Shown: in pieces, positions 8,108-16,343 of the stretch
Layout: each line of letters opens with the position of its first letter
Numbering within the stretch: position 1 is the stretch's first letter
Assembly (NCBI GenBank): GCA_022072455.1
Contig: JAJVHY010000009.1
Coordinates: 1 to 64,000, forward strand
Length of the DNA: 64,000 bases
Reading direction: 5' to 3'
Source of the DNA: Verrucomicrobiia bacterium
Lineage (GTDB): Bacteria > Verrucomicrobiota > Verrucomicrobiia > Palsa-1439
Notes under the pieces: generated by a model
The model's database searches: none
What the model was told of the DNA's origin: nothing
Seen by the model: only the letters and a program-made list of their open reading frames with translations
Program-made: the position numbers and the translations under genes

Positions 8108-8814
8108 GGCGTGGGCATGTCAATGACTGCTTGGATTTTGGCGCGGAGTTCGTTGGCGATGGCGCGGGTGGTGCGATTGCCGTTGATGACTTCGAATCCA
8201 TAGACTTCCTGCATGCGGCGGTATTCGGCGGAGATGAGGCGCTGGTATTTCATGAAGCTCTCAAACATATCGCGCGACAATCCAATGTCCATTCCGCTTT
8301 CCCAATAGTTGAGTGTGGCGTTTTTCTTGAAGTTGCGTTCGACAAGTTGCTGGGGGTTGACCCGCAGGTAAAACACCGCGTCCGGTACGAGTGCGATGGA
8401 GTAGAGCGACTTCACCCACTCCCGATCCGCGCCGCGCACGATGTCGCGCACCATGAGCGTGTAGATGTAGCGGTCCGCCACGACGATGAACCCGGCCCGC
8501 AAAGCCGGGATGATCTGGTTTTCAAGTTGGTCGGCGAAATCGGTCGCGTAAAACAGGCTGCGCGTGGTGTGACTGAGAATGTTGCCTTGCTGGGCCGCAT
8601 CGAGCTCCTCGGCGACGAGAGTGCTCCGCTTGAGGCCGACGTTGACGGTCGCGTACCCGAGATTTTCGAGCCACGCGTTGAGCATTTCGATCTGTGTTGA
8701 GCGGCCGGAGCCATCCGCACCTTCGATTACGATGAGTTTGCCTTGGAGGCGCGACGTGTCGCAGCCCGGTAGCGGTGTGCCGAAGAACGTTTTGCTTTTG
8801 CGGGCAGCACTCAT
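8104..8814 (-). CDS. Thymidylate-kinase-like P-loop protein with Walker A Lys replaced by Arg
   Basis: 236 residues of the dTMP-kinase fold: VIEGADGSGRSTQ (P-loop, residues 29-41), a DRY motif (114-116) in VVADRYIYTLMVRDIVRG, and a C-terminal helical part. The P-loop lysine that contacts ATP phosphates in all standard kinases is Arg38 here, so activity may be altered or lost. The next gene encodes a paralogue with a normal P-loop, and the two share the family-specific blocks ADRY.YT and Y.E.GMD. I chose the ATG at 8814 because it overlaps the partner's stop (ATGA). A heteromeric pair with one regulatory subunit is plausible. The true substrate need not be dTMP. Confidence 0.75.
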   Translation of the reverse strand: MSAARKSKTFFGTPLPGCDTSRLQGKLIVIEGADGSGRSTQIEMLNAWLENLGYATVNVGLKRSTLVAEELDAAQQGNILSHTTRSLFYATDFADQLENQIIPALRAGFIVVADRYIYTLMVRDIVRGADREWVKSLYSIALVPDAVFYLRVNPQQLVERNFKKNATLNYWESGMDIGLSRDMFESFMKYQRLISAEYRRMQEVYGFEVINGNRTTRAIANELRAKIQAVIDMPTP

Positions 8815-9491
8815 CGGCGGCCCCTCCAACGATAGGCCGGCAGGTCAATTTTTTGTTCGACCAGTTTGCGCACCATGAGTTGTTGTTTTTCCACCGGCAA
8901 CATGCCGTTCATCACGACGAAATTTTCGGTTTCCACCATTTTTTTGTACTCCGCGTAAATCCGGCCCTGAAACAGCCGGAAGCTGTCGTATTCATTATCA
9001 GCCAGGTTCAAATCCATCCCGGCTTCGAAATACTTCAACTTGGGCCGCCCGCTGAGAATCCGGTCCAGCGACACCGTCAGCGGCGTGTCGAAGAAAAACG
9101 TGATATCCGGCACCGTCGCGAAGCTGTACACGTTGCGCACCCAGCGCGGATGACAACCGCGCGTGATGTCGCGCGCGAACGCGGTGTACATATACCGGTC
9201 GGCGAGCACGATGTAGCCAGCGCGCAACAACGGTAAAATCTGCCGTTCAAACCGGTCGGCGAAATCCGTCGCGTGCACCAGCGAAAATGTCGTCGGTGTG
9301 AGCAATTGGCGTTTCTTGCCTTTGCGGGTGGCTTCCTTCACGAGCACGGATGAATTCCATTCCGTGAAGAAAACTTTCAGGTCTTGCATTTCCATCCAGC
9401 GTTTCAGCAGATAAATCTGCGTGGACTTGCCGGAGCCGTCGAGACCTTCGACGGCGATCAGCCGACCGGGATAATTGTGGGTTTTACTCAT
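8811..9491 (-). CDS. Thymidylate-kinase-like P-loop protein (intact Walker A)
   Basis: 226 residues. The P-loop VEGLDGSGKSTQ is intact (Gly16 to Thr24, Lys22), and the DRY motif lies at 98-100 in VLADRYMYTAFARDITRG. The core resembles dTMP kinase, but the C-terminal part (KYFEAGMDLNLADNEYDSF) is shared with the next protein rather than with housekeeping Tmk. The gene sits between a CHAD gene (8-base overlap) and its Arg-variant paralogue (ATGA overlap). A nucleotide or phosphate-transfer role linked to polyphosphate is an inference from the CHAD/Ppx context; ordinary dTMP kinase function is the simple alternative. Confidence 0.78.
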   Translation of the reverse strand: MSKTHNYPGRLIAVEGLDGSGKSTQIYLLKRWMEMQDLKVFFTEWNSSVLVKEATRKGKKRQLLTPTTFSLVHATDFADRFERQILPLLRAGYIVLADRYMYTAFARDITRGCHPRWVRNVYSFATVPDITFFFDTPLTVSLDRILSGRPKLKYFEAGMDLNLADNEYDSFRLFQGRIYAEYKKMVETENFVVMNGMLPVEKQQLMVRKLVEQKIDLPAYRWRGRR

Positions 9492-10350
9492 GGGGCAATG
9501 CCAGTTTCACTTTCTTGGTCCAACTCCGTTCATCGCGCAGAAACTCCTCGAACCGATTGAATTGGGCGGCGTATTCCTCGCGAAAGAATGTTAGCACTCC
9601 GTCCCGCGCGCCGGCCAGCCCTTTATCGGTCTTCAACGTATCGAGCAAGACCTCCAAATCATGGCATGCACCGGTGCGGTCCTGTAATGTCTCGACCGCC
9701 CGAATGCGCGGCGCGGCGGCGGTCGCGAACACGGCCGCGGAAATTTCCAACGCATACCGGTAGCGTTTGGCAGCGAGACGGAATTTATGGAAGGCGGCGG
9801 CTGATGCTTGCCGGTGATATTTCCGGTAACGGCGGCGCAATTCGCGGCGCAGATCGTTGAGAGTGGCGGTGGCTTCTTTGAGCACGCGTTTGTCGTCGAG
9901 CGCCCGCGGTTTGAGGATGAGTTGCCGGATGCGCGCTTGAAAATGACTCGTCGCCAGCGTCTGCCGGAGTTCGCGGACCGCAGTCAGGTGTTGGTGCCGG
10001 TCCGCCAACCAACCAGCCACCAGCTTCCGCTGCACCGCGCCAGTCGCTGCCGGTAGCCGGCGCGCGGCTTTGCGAAGCAGGTGGATGTTGACGTCCACCG
10101 TCCGCACTTCGCCCAAGACGCCGGTCAGGCGGCGCAGTTGGCGTTGCACCTGTTTCAATTCGTTGGCCGGGTAGAGCATCGCAAAAAATCGCAGCCCCAC
10201 GCGCAGCCGCCGCGTGGCGACTCGCATCTGGTGCAACGTCTCCGCGTCCAGATGGCCGGCCGCCGCGAACAACGCGGCCAGTTTCTCCAGCAAAAGCGCC
10301 TCGATGCGCGCCGGCAGCTGGGTCTTAGCGTTCTGTGTGCGAGTAGTCAT
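9484..10350 (-). CDS. CHAD domain protein (polyphosphate-binding)
   Basis: 288 residues, essentially one CHAD domain. The signature TLHQMRVATRRLRVGLRFF (from His40) and the mirrored second half (FHKFRLAAKRYRYALEI; DRTGACHDLEVLLDTL) give the two four-helix bundles with many conserved Lys, Arg and His. CHAD domains bind polyphosphate and target proteins to polyphosphate granules. No CYTH domain is fused to it. The ATG at 10350 lies 26 bases inside the upstream receiver gene, and the stop overlaps the kinase start, so the protein is tightly coupled to both. It is the strongest pointer that this operon deals with polyphosphate. Confidence 0.9.
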   Translation of the reverse strand: MTTRTQNAKTQLPARIEALLLEKLAALFAAAGHLDAETLHQMRVATRRLRVGLRFFAMLYPANELKQVQRQLRRLTGVLGEVRTVDVNIHLLRKAARRLPAATGAVQRKLVAGWLADRHQHLTAVRELRQTLATSHFQARIRQLILKPRALDDKRVLKEATATLNDLRRELRRRYRKYHRQASAAAFHKFRLAAKRYRYALEISAAVFATAAAPRIRAVETLQDRTGACHDLEVLLDTLKTDKGLAGARDGVLTFFREEYAAQFNRFEEFLRDERSWTKKVKLALPHE

Positions 10351-10741
10351 GGTGACTAAACGGGCGGGGGCGCGCGAGTAATGATTGGATTCGCGCCAAT
10401 AGTTCCGGTATCGCGAAAGGCTTCGTGACGTAATCGTCGGCGCCGTGACCGAATCCCCGCAATTTGTCTTCGGGTGTGCCCATGGCGGTGATCATCATGA
10501 CCGGGATGTGTTGCGTGATCGGGCTGCTCTTCAACATCCGGCAGACCTGAAAACCATCCAACTTCGGCATCATCAAGTCGAGGAGAATCAAAGCCGGTTT
10601 GCGGGCGAACGCCTCATTCAACGCCGCGAGGCCATCTGCCGCCAGCACAGGTGCATACCCGCTGCGGCGCAGATGAAAGTCCAGCAATTGCGCGGCGTCA
10701 GACTCATCCTCCGCCACCACGATCAAGGGGCGCTCTTTCAT
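10325..10741 (-). CDS. Single-domain response regulator (CheY-like receiver)
   Basis: 138 residues with a complete receiver domain: acidic pocket Glu11-Asp12, phospho-acceptor Asp55 in LILLDLMMP, switch Thr in MMITAMG and Lys107 in YVTKPF. No output domain follows, only a short Pro/His-rich tail (ARPRPFSHHDYSHTER). It must act by protein contact, perhaps on the CHAD or LpxH-like partners it overlaps (CHAD start inside its end; its own start shares ATGA with the LpxH-like stop). No histidine kinase lies beside it; the kinase at 23341 belongs to a different system. Confidence 0.9.
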   Translation of the reverse strand: MKERPLIVVAEDESDAAQLLDFHLRRSGYAPVLAADGLAALNEAFARKPALILLDLMMPKLDGFQVCRMLKSSPITQHIPVMMITAMGTPEDKLRGFGHGADDYVTKPFAIPELLARIQSLLARPRPFSHHDYSHTER

Positions 10742-11529
10742 GACGCCGTGACCAGTAGCGCGGATTGATCCTGCACGTCGAGCGCCACCGGCAACGGCTG
10801 CTGCCGGTCGCGCCAGCGCACGAGTTCGATGCGCCCATCAAAGTGTTCGACCAATGCCGTGCTGCTCTCGACCCAATCGCCGGTATTGTAGTACGTGATC
10901 CCGCGCAGCGGTTTGATTGCCGGCGTGTGAATGTGGCCGCAGACAATCCCGTCGGCGTGATGCAACTGCGCGTAATGCGCCACCGCTTCCTCGAAATGGC
11001 TGATGAAATTGACCGCGTTCTTCACCCGACTCTTCGCGAACGCGCTCAACGACCAATATTGCAGCCCGAGCCGGCTGCGCACGAGGTTCAATGGCCGATT
11101 CACCGCCAACAACATGCCGTACCCAATGTCGCCCAAGTACGCCAGCCACTGTGCGTGCGTGGTCACCGCATCAAACTCATGCCCGTGCATGATCAGCAAC
11201 CGCCGGCCATCCCCGGTCGTGTACACATCCTGTTTTTTGATGACGATGTTGCCGAAAATGCCCAGAAAATTTCCGACAAACTCGTCATGGTTGCCGGGGA
11301 TGAGGACCACGTCGGTGCCTTTTCGCGCTTTGCGGAGAATTTTCTGCACGACATCATTGTGCGTTTGCGGCCAGTAATGCTCCCGGCGCAGCCGCCAGAG
11401 ATCAATGACATCGCCCACCAGATAGAGCCGGTCGCATTCGGTCTCGCGCAGAAACTCCAACAGCCCCAGCGCATCGCAACCACGCGTGCCAAGGTGCATG
11501 TCGGACAACCAGACAGTTCGGTACTTCAT
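10738..11529 (-). CDS. UDP-2,3-diacylglucosamine diphosphatase-like metallophosphoesterase
   Basis: 263 residues of the calcineurin-like phosphoesterase fold with every metal-binding block: LSDMHLG (Asp10, His12), YLVGDVIDLW (Asp40), IPGNHDE (Asn80, His81), IMHGHEFD (His115, His117) and CGHIHTPA. The family includes LpxH, which removes UMP from UDP-2,3-diacylglucosamine in lipid A synthesis at the inner membrane face. The stretch LRREHYWPQTHNDVVQKILR after the second block is typical of the LpxH-like group. It is the first gene of the long leftward operon. The ATG at 11529 is preferred over an upstream codon adding 12 unlikely residues. Confidence 0.82.
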   Translation of the reverse strand: MKYRTVWLSDMHLGTRGCDALGLLEFLRETECDRLYLVGDVIDLWRLRREHYWPQTHNDVVQKILRKARKGTDVVLIPGNHDEFVGNFLGIFGNIVIKKQDVYTTGDGRRLLIMHGHEFDAVTTHAQWLAYLGDIGYGMLLAVNRPLNLVRSRLGLQYWSLSAFAKSRVKNAVNFISHFEEAVAHYAQLHHADGIVCGHIHTPAIKPLRGITYYNTGDWVESSTALVEHFDGRIELVRWRDRQQPLPVALDVQDQSALLVTAS

Positions 11530-11610
11530 GATGCCGGGACAATGTGGGCAAACAGTTTCGGCCATGCGTCAATTGGGTGACGATTGTGTGAATCGCCCGG
11601 CTGTCAGGGC

Positions 11611-11638
11611 TTGCGCTGGAGAGCGGGTTTGGCATAGT
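11611..11638 (+). promoter_or_regulatory. Candidate promoter for the beta-propeller gene at 11649
   Basis: TTGCGC (11611-11616), 16-base spacer, CATAGT (11633-11638), with the start codon 10 bases further on and no Shine-Dalgarno sequence. Matches are partial; the same arrangement recurs before other first genes in the window. Confidence 0.35.
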
Positions 11639-11648
11639 CGCACGCCAT

Positions 11649-12851
11649 ATGAATCCAACCCCTGTTCTCGGCGCCTTGGCGGCCGCCGTTGCGGTCGCGG
11701 CTCCCGATGCCGCCCGCGATACCCTCAGTCCGGTTTATGATTGGGCGACGCTCCCGTACCGGTGGGAGGAGATCAGCGCGGGACAGTTGCCGGTGACGCC
11801 GGTGCATTGGAACCGGTCTGCCAAGAACCCGGTTGTCGGCGACGGCATGAATTCGCGGCCGGTCCGAGTGGATGAACACACCCTGCGGATTTACTTCGGC
11901 TCGCGCACCCGGCCCGGCCTCTATTCTTTTGAAGTGGACGACCGGCAACCCGAAAAACTCCAGACGCCGCCGGTCGGTCCATTTCTCAAACCCGGCCCCG
12001 CCGGAACTTACGATGATGATTTGCTCCTCGCTCCCGAGCCGGTGCGGCTGTCGCCCACGCATCTGCGGATGTATTACTCGGCCAAAAAGAAAGGTGGGTT
12101 CTTTGCCAAAACCTGGACGCTGGCTGTGGCCGACAGTCACGACAACGGAGTGACCTGGACGAAGTTTGCCGGCAACCCGATCTTGGAGCCGACGGATGAA
12201 CTCTGGGAGTCGGGGGCCGTCGGCTTCTGTTCGGTCGAGAAAACAGCGACCGCTTGGAAGATGTGGTACCTGGGCACCGACCAGAATGCCGACGCGCTCA
12301 AGCAAGTCGGCTACGCCACGTCGCTCGATGGATTGAAATGGACGCGCCACGCCGGCAATCCGATCATCCCGGTCAACCCGCGCGTGAAATGGGAAGCCAA
12401 GGCGATTGCGGTGCCCCGCGTCATTCGCGACGACCGGCTCTACAAAGTCTGGTATTGCAGCTATCCCCAAAACGACACCTACGCCATTGGGCAGGCCGAA
12501 TCGTTCGATGGCATCCGGTGGTTCCGGAGTCCGCACAACCCGGTCATGAAAGGCGACGGCACCGGCTTTGATTCCGCGATGACGGCGTATCCCGGCGTGA
12601 TCCGCGTCGGCGACCGGTATCTGATGTGGTACTCCGGCAACTCGTACGGCTCCGCCGGCATTGGATTCGCCACGGCGGAGGCGCCACGCGGAACGTGGTC
12701 CTACCGGACTGGTGCGACTGAGATTCCTGACAACACCTGGAGCGAATGGCGTGCGCTCACCACGCCCGAACCACCCCGGCAAGGTTACATCCAGTTCGCC
12801 GTGACTAGTTCCGAAACCGGCGGGCAAACCACCGGCCGAACCGGCCCGTAG
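11649..12851 (+). CDS. Exported five-bladed beta-propeller glycosidase-like protein (GH43/GH130-type fold)
   Basis: 400 residues with a weak N-terminal export signal (LGALAAAVAVAAPDA). The body has repeated propeller blades with the sugar-enzyme look: WNRSAKNPVV, LRIYFGSRTRPGLYSFEV, MYYSAKKKGG, DGLKWTRHAGNPII, YKVWYCSYP, DGIRWFRSPHNPVM, YLMWYSGNSYG. Repeats of [DN]G..W.R...NP[IV] are typical of GH43, GH68, GH117 and GH130-like proteins. I cannot place the three catalytic acids with certainty, so substrate and activity are open; polysaccharide-oligosaccharide turnover is inferred. The 3' end overlaps the convergent membrane-protein gene by 47 bases. Confidence 0.7.
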   Translation: MNPTPVLGALAAAVAVAAPDAARDTLSPVYDWATLPYRWEEISAGQLPVTPVHWNRSAKNPVVGDGMNSRPVRVDEHTLRIYFGSRTRPGLYSFEVDDRQPEKLQTPPVGPFLKPGPAGTYDDDLLLAPEPVRLSPTHLRMYYSAKKKGGFFAKTWTLAVADSHDNGVTWTKFAGNPILEPTDELWESGAVGFCSVEKTATAWKMWYLGTDQNADALKQVGYATSLDGLKWTRHAGNPIIPVNPRVKWEAKAIAVPRVIRDDRLYKVWYCSYPQNDTYAIGQAESFDGIRWFRSPHNPVMKGDGTGFDSAMTAYPGVIRVGDRYLMWYSGNSYGSAGIGFATAEAPRGTWSYRTGATEIPDNTWSEWRALTTPEPPRQGYIQFAVTSSETGGQTTGRTGP

Positions 12852-13953
12852 TCTCCAGCTTGTCGAGAAGCTGGTTCAAATCGGCTTGTCGGGCAGTGTC
12901 AGTGGGCACTTTGTCGTGGAACGGAATCGCCGCGCGCTGACTTAGCCACAAACCCAAATTGCGCGGCTCCGTCGGATCGTGAATCGTCTTCAGAATCGTG
13001 ACCGGCTTGCCGGTGACCGGCGCCACGAGTGTGTACCACCGGTCGCCGTCGCTGTCGGTCGTCTCGGTTAATTCCAGCGCGCGCGTCTCGGCGAGTTCGG
13101 TGACTTCCGTGCCATACCGGCGTTGGTGGACGAGCCGGCCGCGCTCGATGCGCCATTCCTTCCGGCCCCGGTACATCCACAGCGATTGCCGGATCAACCA
13201 CAACGCCAGCGCGCCCACCATGGCCGTCAAACCCCACAACGTTGGCTCGCGCAAACTGCCCCGAATCAACAGCAGGACAATGCTCCAAACCACGCCGGTA
13301 ATCACCGCCACGACATGCGCCTGCTGGCGGCGCGTGCGCGGGTCTGGTGTTGCCACCACGCCTCCGCGCAATTCTGTGATTTCACGCCAGCCCACCGGCA
13401 AGATGCCGGTAGTGGCGCGGTCATCGGGCATTTGCAGTGCCACGCGGAGTCGCTCGACGGCGGTTGTCCGCTCGGCCGGTGTCCCAAGGTCGGTTAACGG
13501 GATGGATTGGTTGCCGACTTGTGCGAACAGGGCTGAGTTGGCGCGTTGCTGATAAATCTGCCGGATCTCGGCGCGCGCCAATTGCCGGCGAGTGACAAAG
13601 GGGCCGAGACGGCGGGTCAAATGCAGTCCATCGGGTCGGATGTCTATCCGGTCTTCCGCCCATAGTGACCGGAGCAATTCACGGATGGCGGCGACTCCGC
13701 CAATCGTCCAAAACGTCAGCCAGATCAACAAGAAACCGCCCACCGCCAGCGCCGGGCCGATGTCGAGTGGTTGATCTTTGCCCGGGGGCGGATTGCCGGA
13801 GAGCAGGGCGTAGAGGCCGGCGATCAAGATGGATAACGCGAACGCTTCGCCGATCACCCAGCCGCATAACCAAACCAGAAGAAAGGCTGCGCTACAATAC
13901 CGCCCAAACCCTTGTGGCCGGAAACAGAGTGTGTTGGATGACCCGTTGGTCAT
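12805..13953 (-). CDS. Membrane protein with PH-like domains, function unknown
   Basis: 382 residues. Two N-terminal membrane spans (SAAFLLVWLCGWVIGEAFAL; LAVGGFLLIWLTFWTIGGV) are followed by a soluble stretch (DRIDIRPDGLHLTRRLGPF), a second pair of spans near residues 217-260 and a C-terminal soluble domain (RGRLVHQRRYGTEVTELAET). The alternation of paired spans and small beta-rich segments resembles bacterial PH-domain (YdbT-like) proteins, but I cannot confirm the family. The gene stands alone between divergent or convergent neighbours and has its own candidate -10 box 7 bases before the start. Confidence 0.6.
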   Translation of the reverse strand: MTNGSSNTLCFRPQGFGRYCSAAFLLVWLCGWVIGEAFALSILIAGLYALLSGNPPPGKDQPLDIGPALAVGGFLLIWLTFWTIGGVAAIRELLRSLWAEDRIDIRPDGLHLTRRLGPFVTRRQLARAEIRQIYQQRANSALFAQVGNQSIPLTDLGTPAERTTAVERLRVALQMPDDRATTGILPVGWREITELRGGVVATPDPRTRRQQAHVVAVITGVVWSIVLLLIRGSLREPTLWGLTAMVGALALWLIRQSLWMYRGRKEWRIERGRLVHQRRYGTEVTELAETRALELTETTDSDGDRWYTLVAPVTGKPVTILKTIHDPTEPRNLGLWLSQRAAIPFHDKVPTDTARQADLNQLLDKLETTGRFGRWFARRFRN

Positions 13954-13960
13954 GGCGGCA

Positions 13961-13966
13961 ATTCTA
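13961..13966 (-). promoter_or_regulatory. Candidate -10 box, leaderless start of the membrane-protein gene
   Basis: On the minus strand TAGAAT lies 7 bases before the ATG at 13953; no clear -35 or Shine-Dalgarno sequence is seen. The spacing implies transcription begins at or next to the start codon. Confidence 0.35.
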
Positions 13967-13998
13967 GCGTGCCGGCGGCTGGGAAAACACGGAGAAAA

Positions 13999-15048
13999 TC
14001 AGCGCCCGCCGAAATACCGGCGCTGGAAGTAGAGGGCGACATTGACCAGGCCGATCAAGGCCGGCACTTCCACCAACGGACCGACCACCGCGGCAAACGC
14101 CACGCCGGATTGGATGCCGAATACCGCAATCGCAACGGCGATGGCCAACTCGAAATTGTTACCGGCGGCGGTGAATGCCAGCGTCGCCGAGCGGCTGTAA
14201 TCCGCGCCGAGTTTCTTCGCCATAAAGAAGCTGACGAGAAACATCACGGCAAAATAGATCACCAACGGCAGCGCGATGCGGCCGACGTCGAGCGGTATTT
14301 TCACGATGGCTTCGCCCTTGAAACTGAACATCGCCACGATAGTGAAGAGTAACGCGATGAGAGTGACCGGCGCAATGCGGGGGATGAATTTCTGCTCATA
14401 CCAATCGCGGCCTTTGACCGGCAACAAGATCGCCCGGGTCAGCATTCCGCCAAAGAACGGGATGCCGAGATATACCATCACGCTCTTGAAAATCTGGCCG
14501 ATGGTCACTTCCACCACGCTGCCGGCCAAGCCAAAGCACGTCGGCAACACGGTGATGAAAATCCAGGCGTACAGGCCGAAGAACAGAATTTGAAATACGC
14601 TATTGAGGGCGACCAAGCCGGCGGCGTATTCGCTATTGCCTTTGGCGAGTTCATTCCAGACCAACACCATCGCGATGCAGCGGGCGATGCCGACCAGAAT
14701 CAAGCCGGTCATGTACTCGGAGTGGTGATGCAGAAACACGATCGCCAACACGAACATCAGCACCGGCCCGATGATCCAGTTTTGCACGAGCGACAGGCCG
14801 AGAATTTTCCAGTTGCTGAACACCTTGCCCATCTGCTCGTACTTCACCTTCGCCAACGGCGGATACATCATCAGAATCAGGCCGATGGCGATGGGAATGT
14901 TGGTCGTGCCGACATCGAACCGACTGATGAAGTCTGGTGTACCCGGTACAAAATGCCCCAGCGCGACGCCGAGTCCCATCGCGAGGAAAATCCACAACGT
15001 CAGATACCGGTCGAGGAAGGAAAGCTTTTTGGAAATGTGTTCGCTCAT
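13999..15048 (-). CDS. acr3: Arsenite efflux transporter, ACR3 family
   Basis: 349 residues with about ten membrane spans and the ACR3 hallmarks: [18 protein letters not shown] at the N-terminus, the conserved Cys in [14 protein letters not shown] that binds As(III), and [19 protein letters not shown] near the end. It exports arsenite (and often antimonite) from the cytoplasm using the membrane potential. It is the last gene of the arsC-arsM-arsR-acr3 operon, separated from arsR by 76 bases that hold a REP-like repeat, so part of the transcript may end or be processed there. Confidence 0.95.
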   Translation of the reverse strand: MSEHISKKLSFLDRYLTLWIFLAMGLGVALGHFVPGTPDFISRFDVGTTNIPIAIGLILMMYPPLAKVKYEQMGKVFSNWKILGLSLVQNWIIGPVLMFVLAIVFLHHHSEYMTGLILVGIARCIAMVLVWNELAKGNSEYAAGLVALNSVFQILFFGLYAWIFITVLPTCFGLAGSVVEVTIGQIFKSVMVYLGIPFFGGMLTRAILLPVKGRDWYEQKFIPRIAPVTLIALLFTIVAMFSFKGEAIVKIPLDVGRIALPLVIYFAVMFLVSFFMAKKLGADYSRSATLAFTAAGNNFELAIAVAIAVFGIQSGVAFAAVVGPLVEVPALIGLVNVALYFQRRYFGGR

Positions 15049-15057
15049 ATATCTCCT

Positions 15058-15120
15058 GTAGCCGCAGGCTTTAGTCTGCGTAACTTGATCACTGCGCGCA
15101 CCCGTAAAGGGTGCGGCTAC
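15058..15120. repeat. REP-like bipartite palindromic element, copy 1
   Basis: Outer inverted ends GTAGCCGCA (15058-15066) and TGCGGCTAC (15112-15120) enclose two small hairpins: CGCAGGC/GTCTGCG with one G.U pair, then CGCACCC-GTAAA-GGGTGCG. It lies between arsR and acr3. A similar two-hairpin unit with GTGTAGC/GCTACAC ends lies at 33611-33685. Confidence 0.55.
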
Positions 15121-15124
15121 AACG

Positions 15125-15460
15125 TTAACAGCACAAAATGGGTTTCAGTTTCTTGTCGCGCTCGATGTCGCGTTGCAGAAAATCAATCTCTTGAAAACAC
15201 CCGCGCACACAGCGAATCAAGGCGGCGTGCACGGGATTGGCCGGCTCCGCCAACGAATACATGATCATCTTGCCGTGCCGTTCTTCCACGACCAACCCAC
15301 TCCGGCGGAGATAGGCCAGATGCCGGGATATCTTCGGTTGCGGCACGCGCAGGATGCCCTGAAACTCACAAACGCAATGCGGACGTTGGGCCAGCAGGTT
15401 CAATAACCGCAGCCGCGTCGAGTCGGCAAACGCTTTGAAGAGTTGATCGGGTTTATCCAC
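15125..15460 (-). CDS. arsR: ArsR family metalloregulator (ars operon)
   Basis: 111 residues with an ArsR winged helix-turn-helix. The recognition part is [19 protein letters not shown] and the wing [10 protein letters not shown]. Metalloid-binding cysteines are Cys29 and Cys31 (HCVCEF, the usual alpha-3 site); further Cys84, Cys88 and a terminal Cys110-Cys111 pair could bind As(III) too. I take the GTG at 15460, which overlaps the arsM stop by 8 bases; longer versions read through the end of arsM. It should repress the arsC promoter at 16768-16795 and release DNA when As(III) binds. Confidence 0.88.
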   Translation of the reverse strand: MDKPDQLFKAFADSTRLRLLNLLAQRPHCVCEFQGILRVPQPKISRHLAYLRRSGLVVEERHGKMIMYSLAEPANPVHAALIRCVRGCFQEIDFLQRDIERDKKLKPILCC

Positions 15461-16331
15461 AGCACTTCTTCTCCGCGACCGGCTTGCGCGCTTGAACTTC
15501 CAGGCTGGTGATGTAATCCGTCGCCTTCGCCCCCGCCGGTAAGTGGGTGAGGATCTGTTGATAGAGCGGGTCATTCCAATCGGTCATACCGGCCACGTAG
15601 TCCGGCTTGGGCTTCAACACGATGTCCACCAACCCCGCCGCCCGCGCCATCCGTTCCGTCTCCGACACGAGCACCGCGCCGGCAACGCAACCGATGAGCG
15701 CCTCCACCATACCGACGACCGCTTCCGGCAGCGGTTTCAACAACGCCAAATCCGACACGGCGACGCGGCCGCCCGGTTTGAGGACGCGGGCCATTTCGCG
15801 CCAGACCTGCGGTTTGTCAGGTGACAGGTTGATCACGCAATTGGAAATGATGACATCCACGCTCGCGTCGGCTACCGGCAAATGTTCAATCTCGCCGAGT
15901 CGAAACTCCACGTTGTCCAAGCCGGTATTCTCGCGATACACCGCCGCGTTCCGCCGGGCTTTCGCGAGCATCTCCGCCGTCATGTCCACCCCGATCGCGC
16001 GTCCGGTCGCGCCCAGCTTGCGCCCGGCGATGAAGACGTCAAACCCGCCACCAGCGCCGAGATCCAACACCACTTCGCCCGATTGCAGCGCGGCGATGGC
16101 CGTCGGATTCCCACAGGACAAACCCATGTTCGCGCCTTCGGGCAATACCGCCAGATCGTCGGACGAATAGCCGATGTGACGCACCAATTCTTCCGCCGCC
16201 GCCGGCGACGACCCACAGCAGGAGACGCCACTGCCGCAACACCCGCTGTCGGTCACGGCGATCTTGCCATAGCCTTCCCGGACTTTCTGGCGCACGGATT
16301 CCTTTTCGAGATGTTGGGGGGATGTTGTCAT
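15453..16331 (-). CDS. arsM: Arsenite S-adenosylmethionine methyltransferase
   Basis: 292 residues. The SAM-binding motif VVLDLGAGGGFDVF lies at 87-100, and the three conserved As(III)-binding cysteines of ArsM enzymes are present: Cys73 in GLSCGNP, Cys165 in ISNCVINLS and Cys215 in LIGCVAG. An extra N-terminal cysteine cluster (CCGSGVSCCG) and a terminal CCG could hand over arsenite. The enzyme makes mono-, di- and trimethyl arsenicals in the cytoplasm. It lies between arsC and arsR in one operon; the ArsP-type permease at 17379 could export the methylated product. Confidence 0.95.
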   Translation of the reverse strand: MTTSPQHLEKESVRQKVREGYGKIAVTDSGCCGSGVSCCGSSPAAAEELVRHIGYSSDDLAVLPEGANMGLSCGNPTAIAALQSGEVVLDLGAGGGFDVFIAGRKLGATGRAIGVDMTAEMLAKARRNAAVYRENTGLDNVEFRLGEIEHLPVADASVDVIISNCVINLSPDKPQVWREMARVLKPGGRVAVSDLALLKPLPEAVVGMVEALIGCVAGAVLVSETERMARAAGLVDIVLKPKPDYVAGMTDWNDPLYQQILTHLPAGAKATDYITSLEVQARKPVAEKKCCG

Positions 16332-16343
16332 TGTTTTGTTCCT

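Noticed and set aside
8104-9491. Polyphosphate kinase 2 (PPK2) identity for the two P-loop proteins
   Set aside because: Their P-loops and DRY motifs are of the thymidylate-kinase type; the PPK2 Walker A form is not present.
11649-12851. Assignment as a specific arabinanase or sucrase
   Set aside because: The propeller fold is clear, but the catalytic acidic triad of a given glycosidase family could not be placed with confidence.
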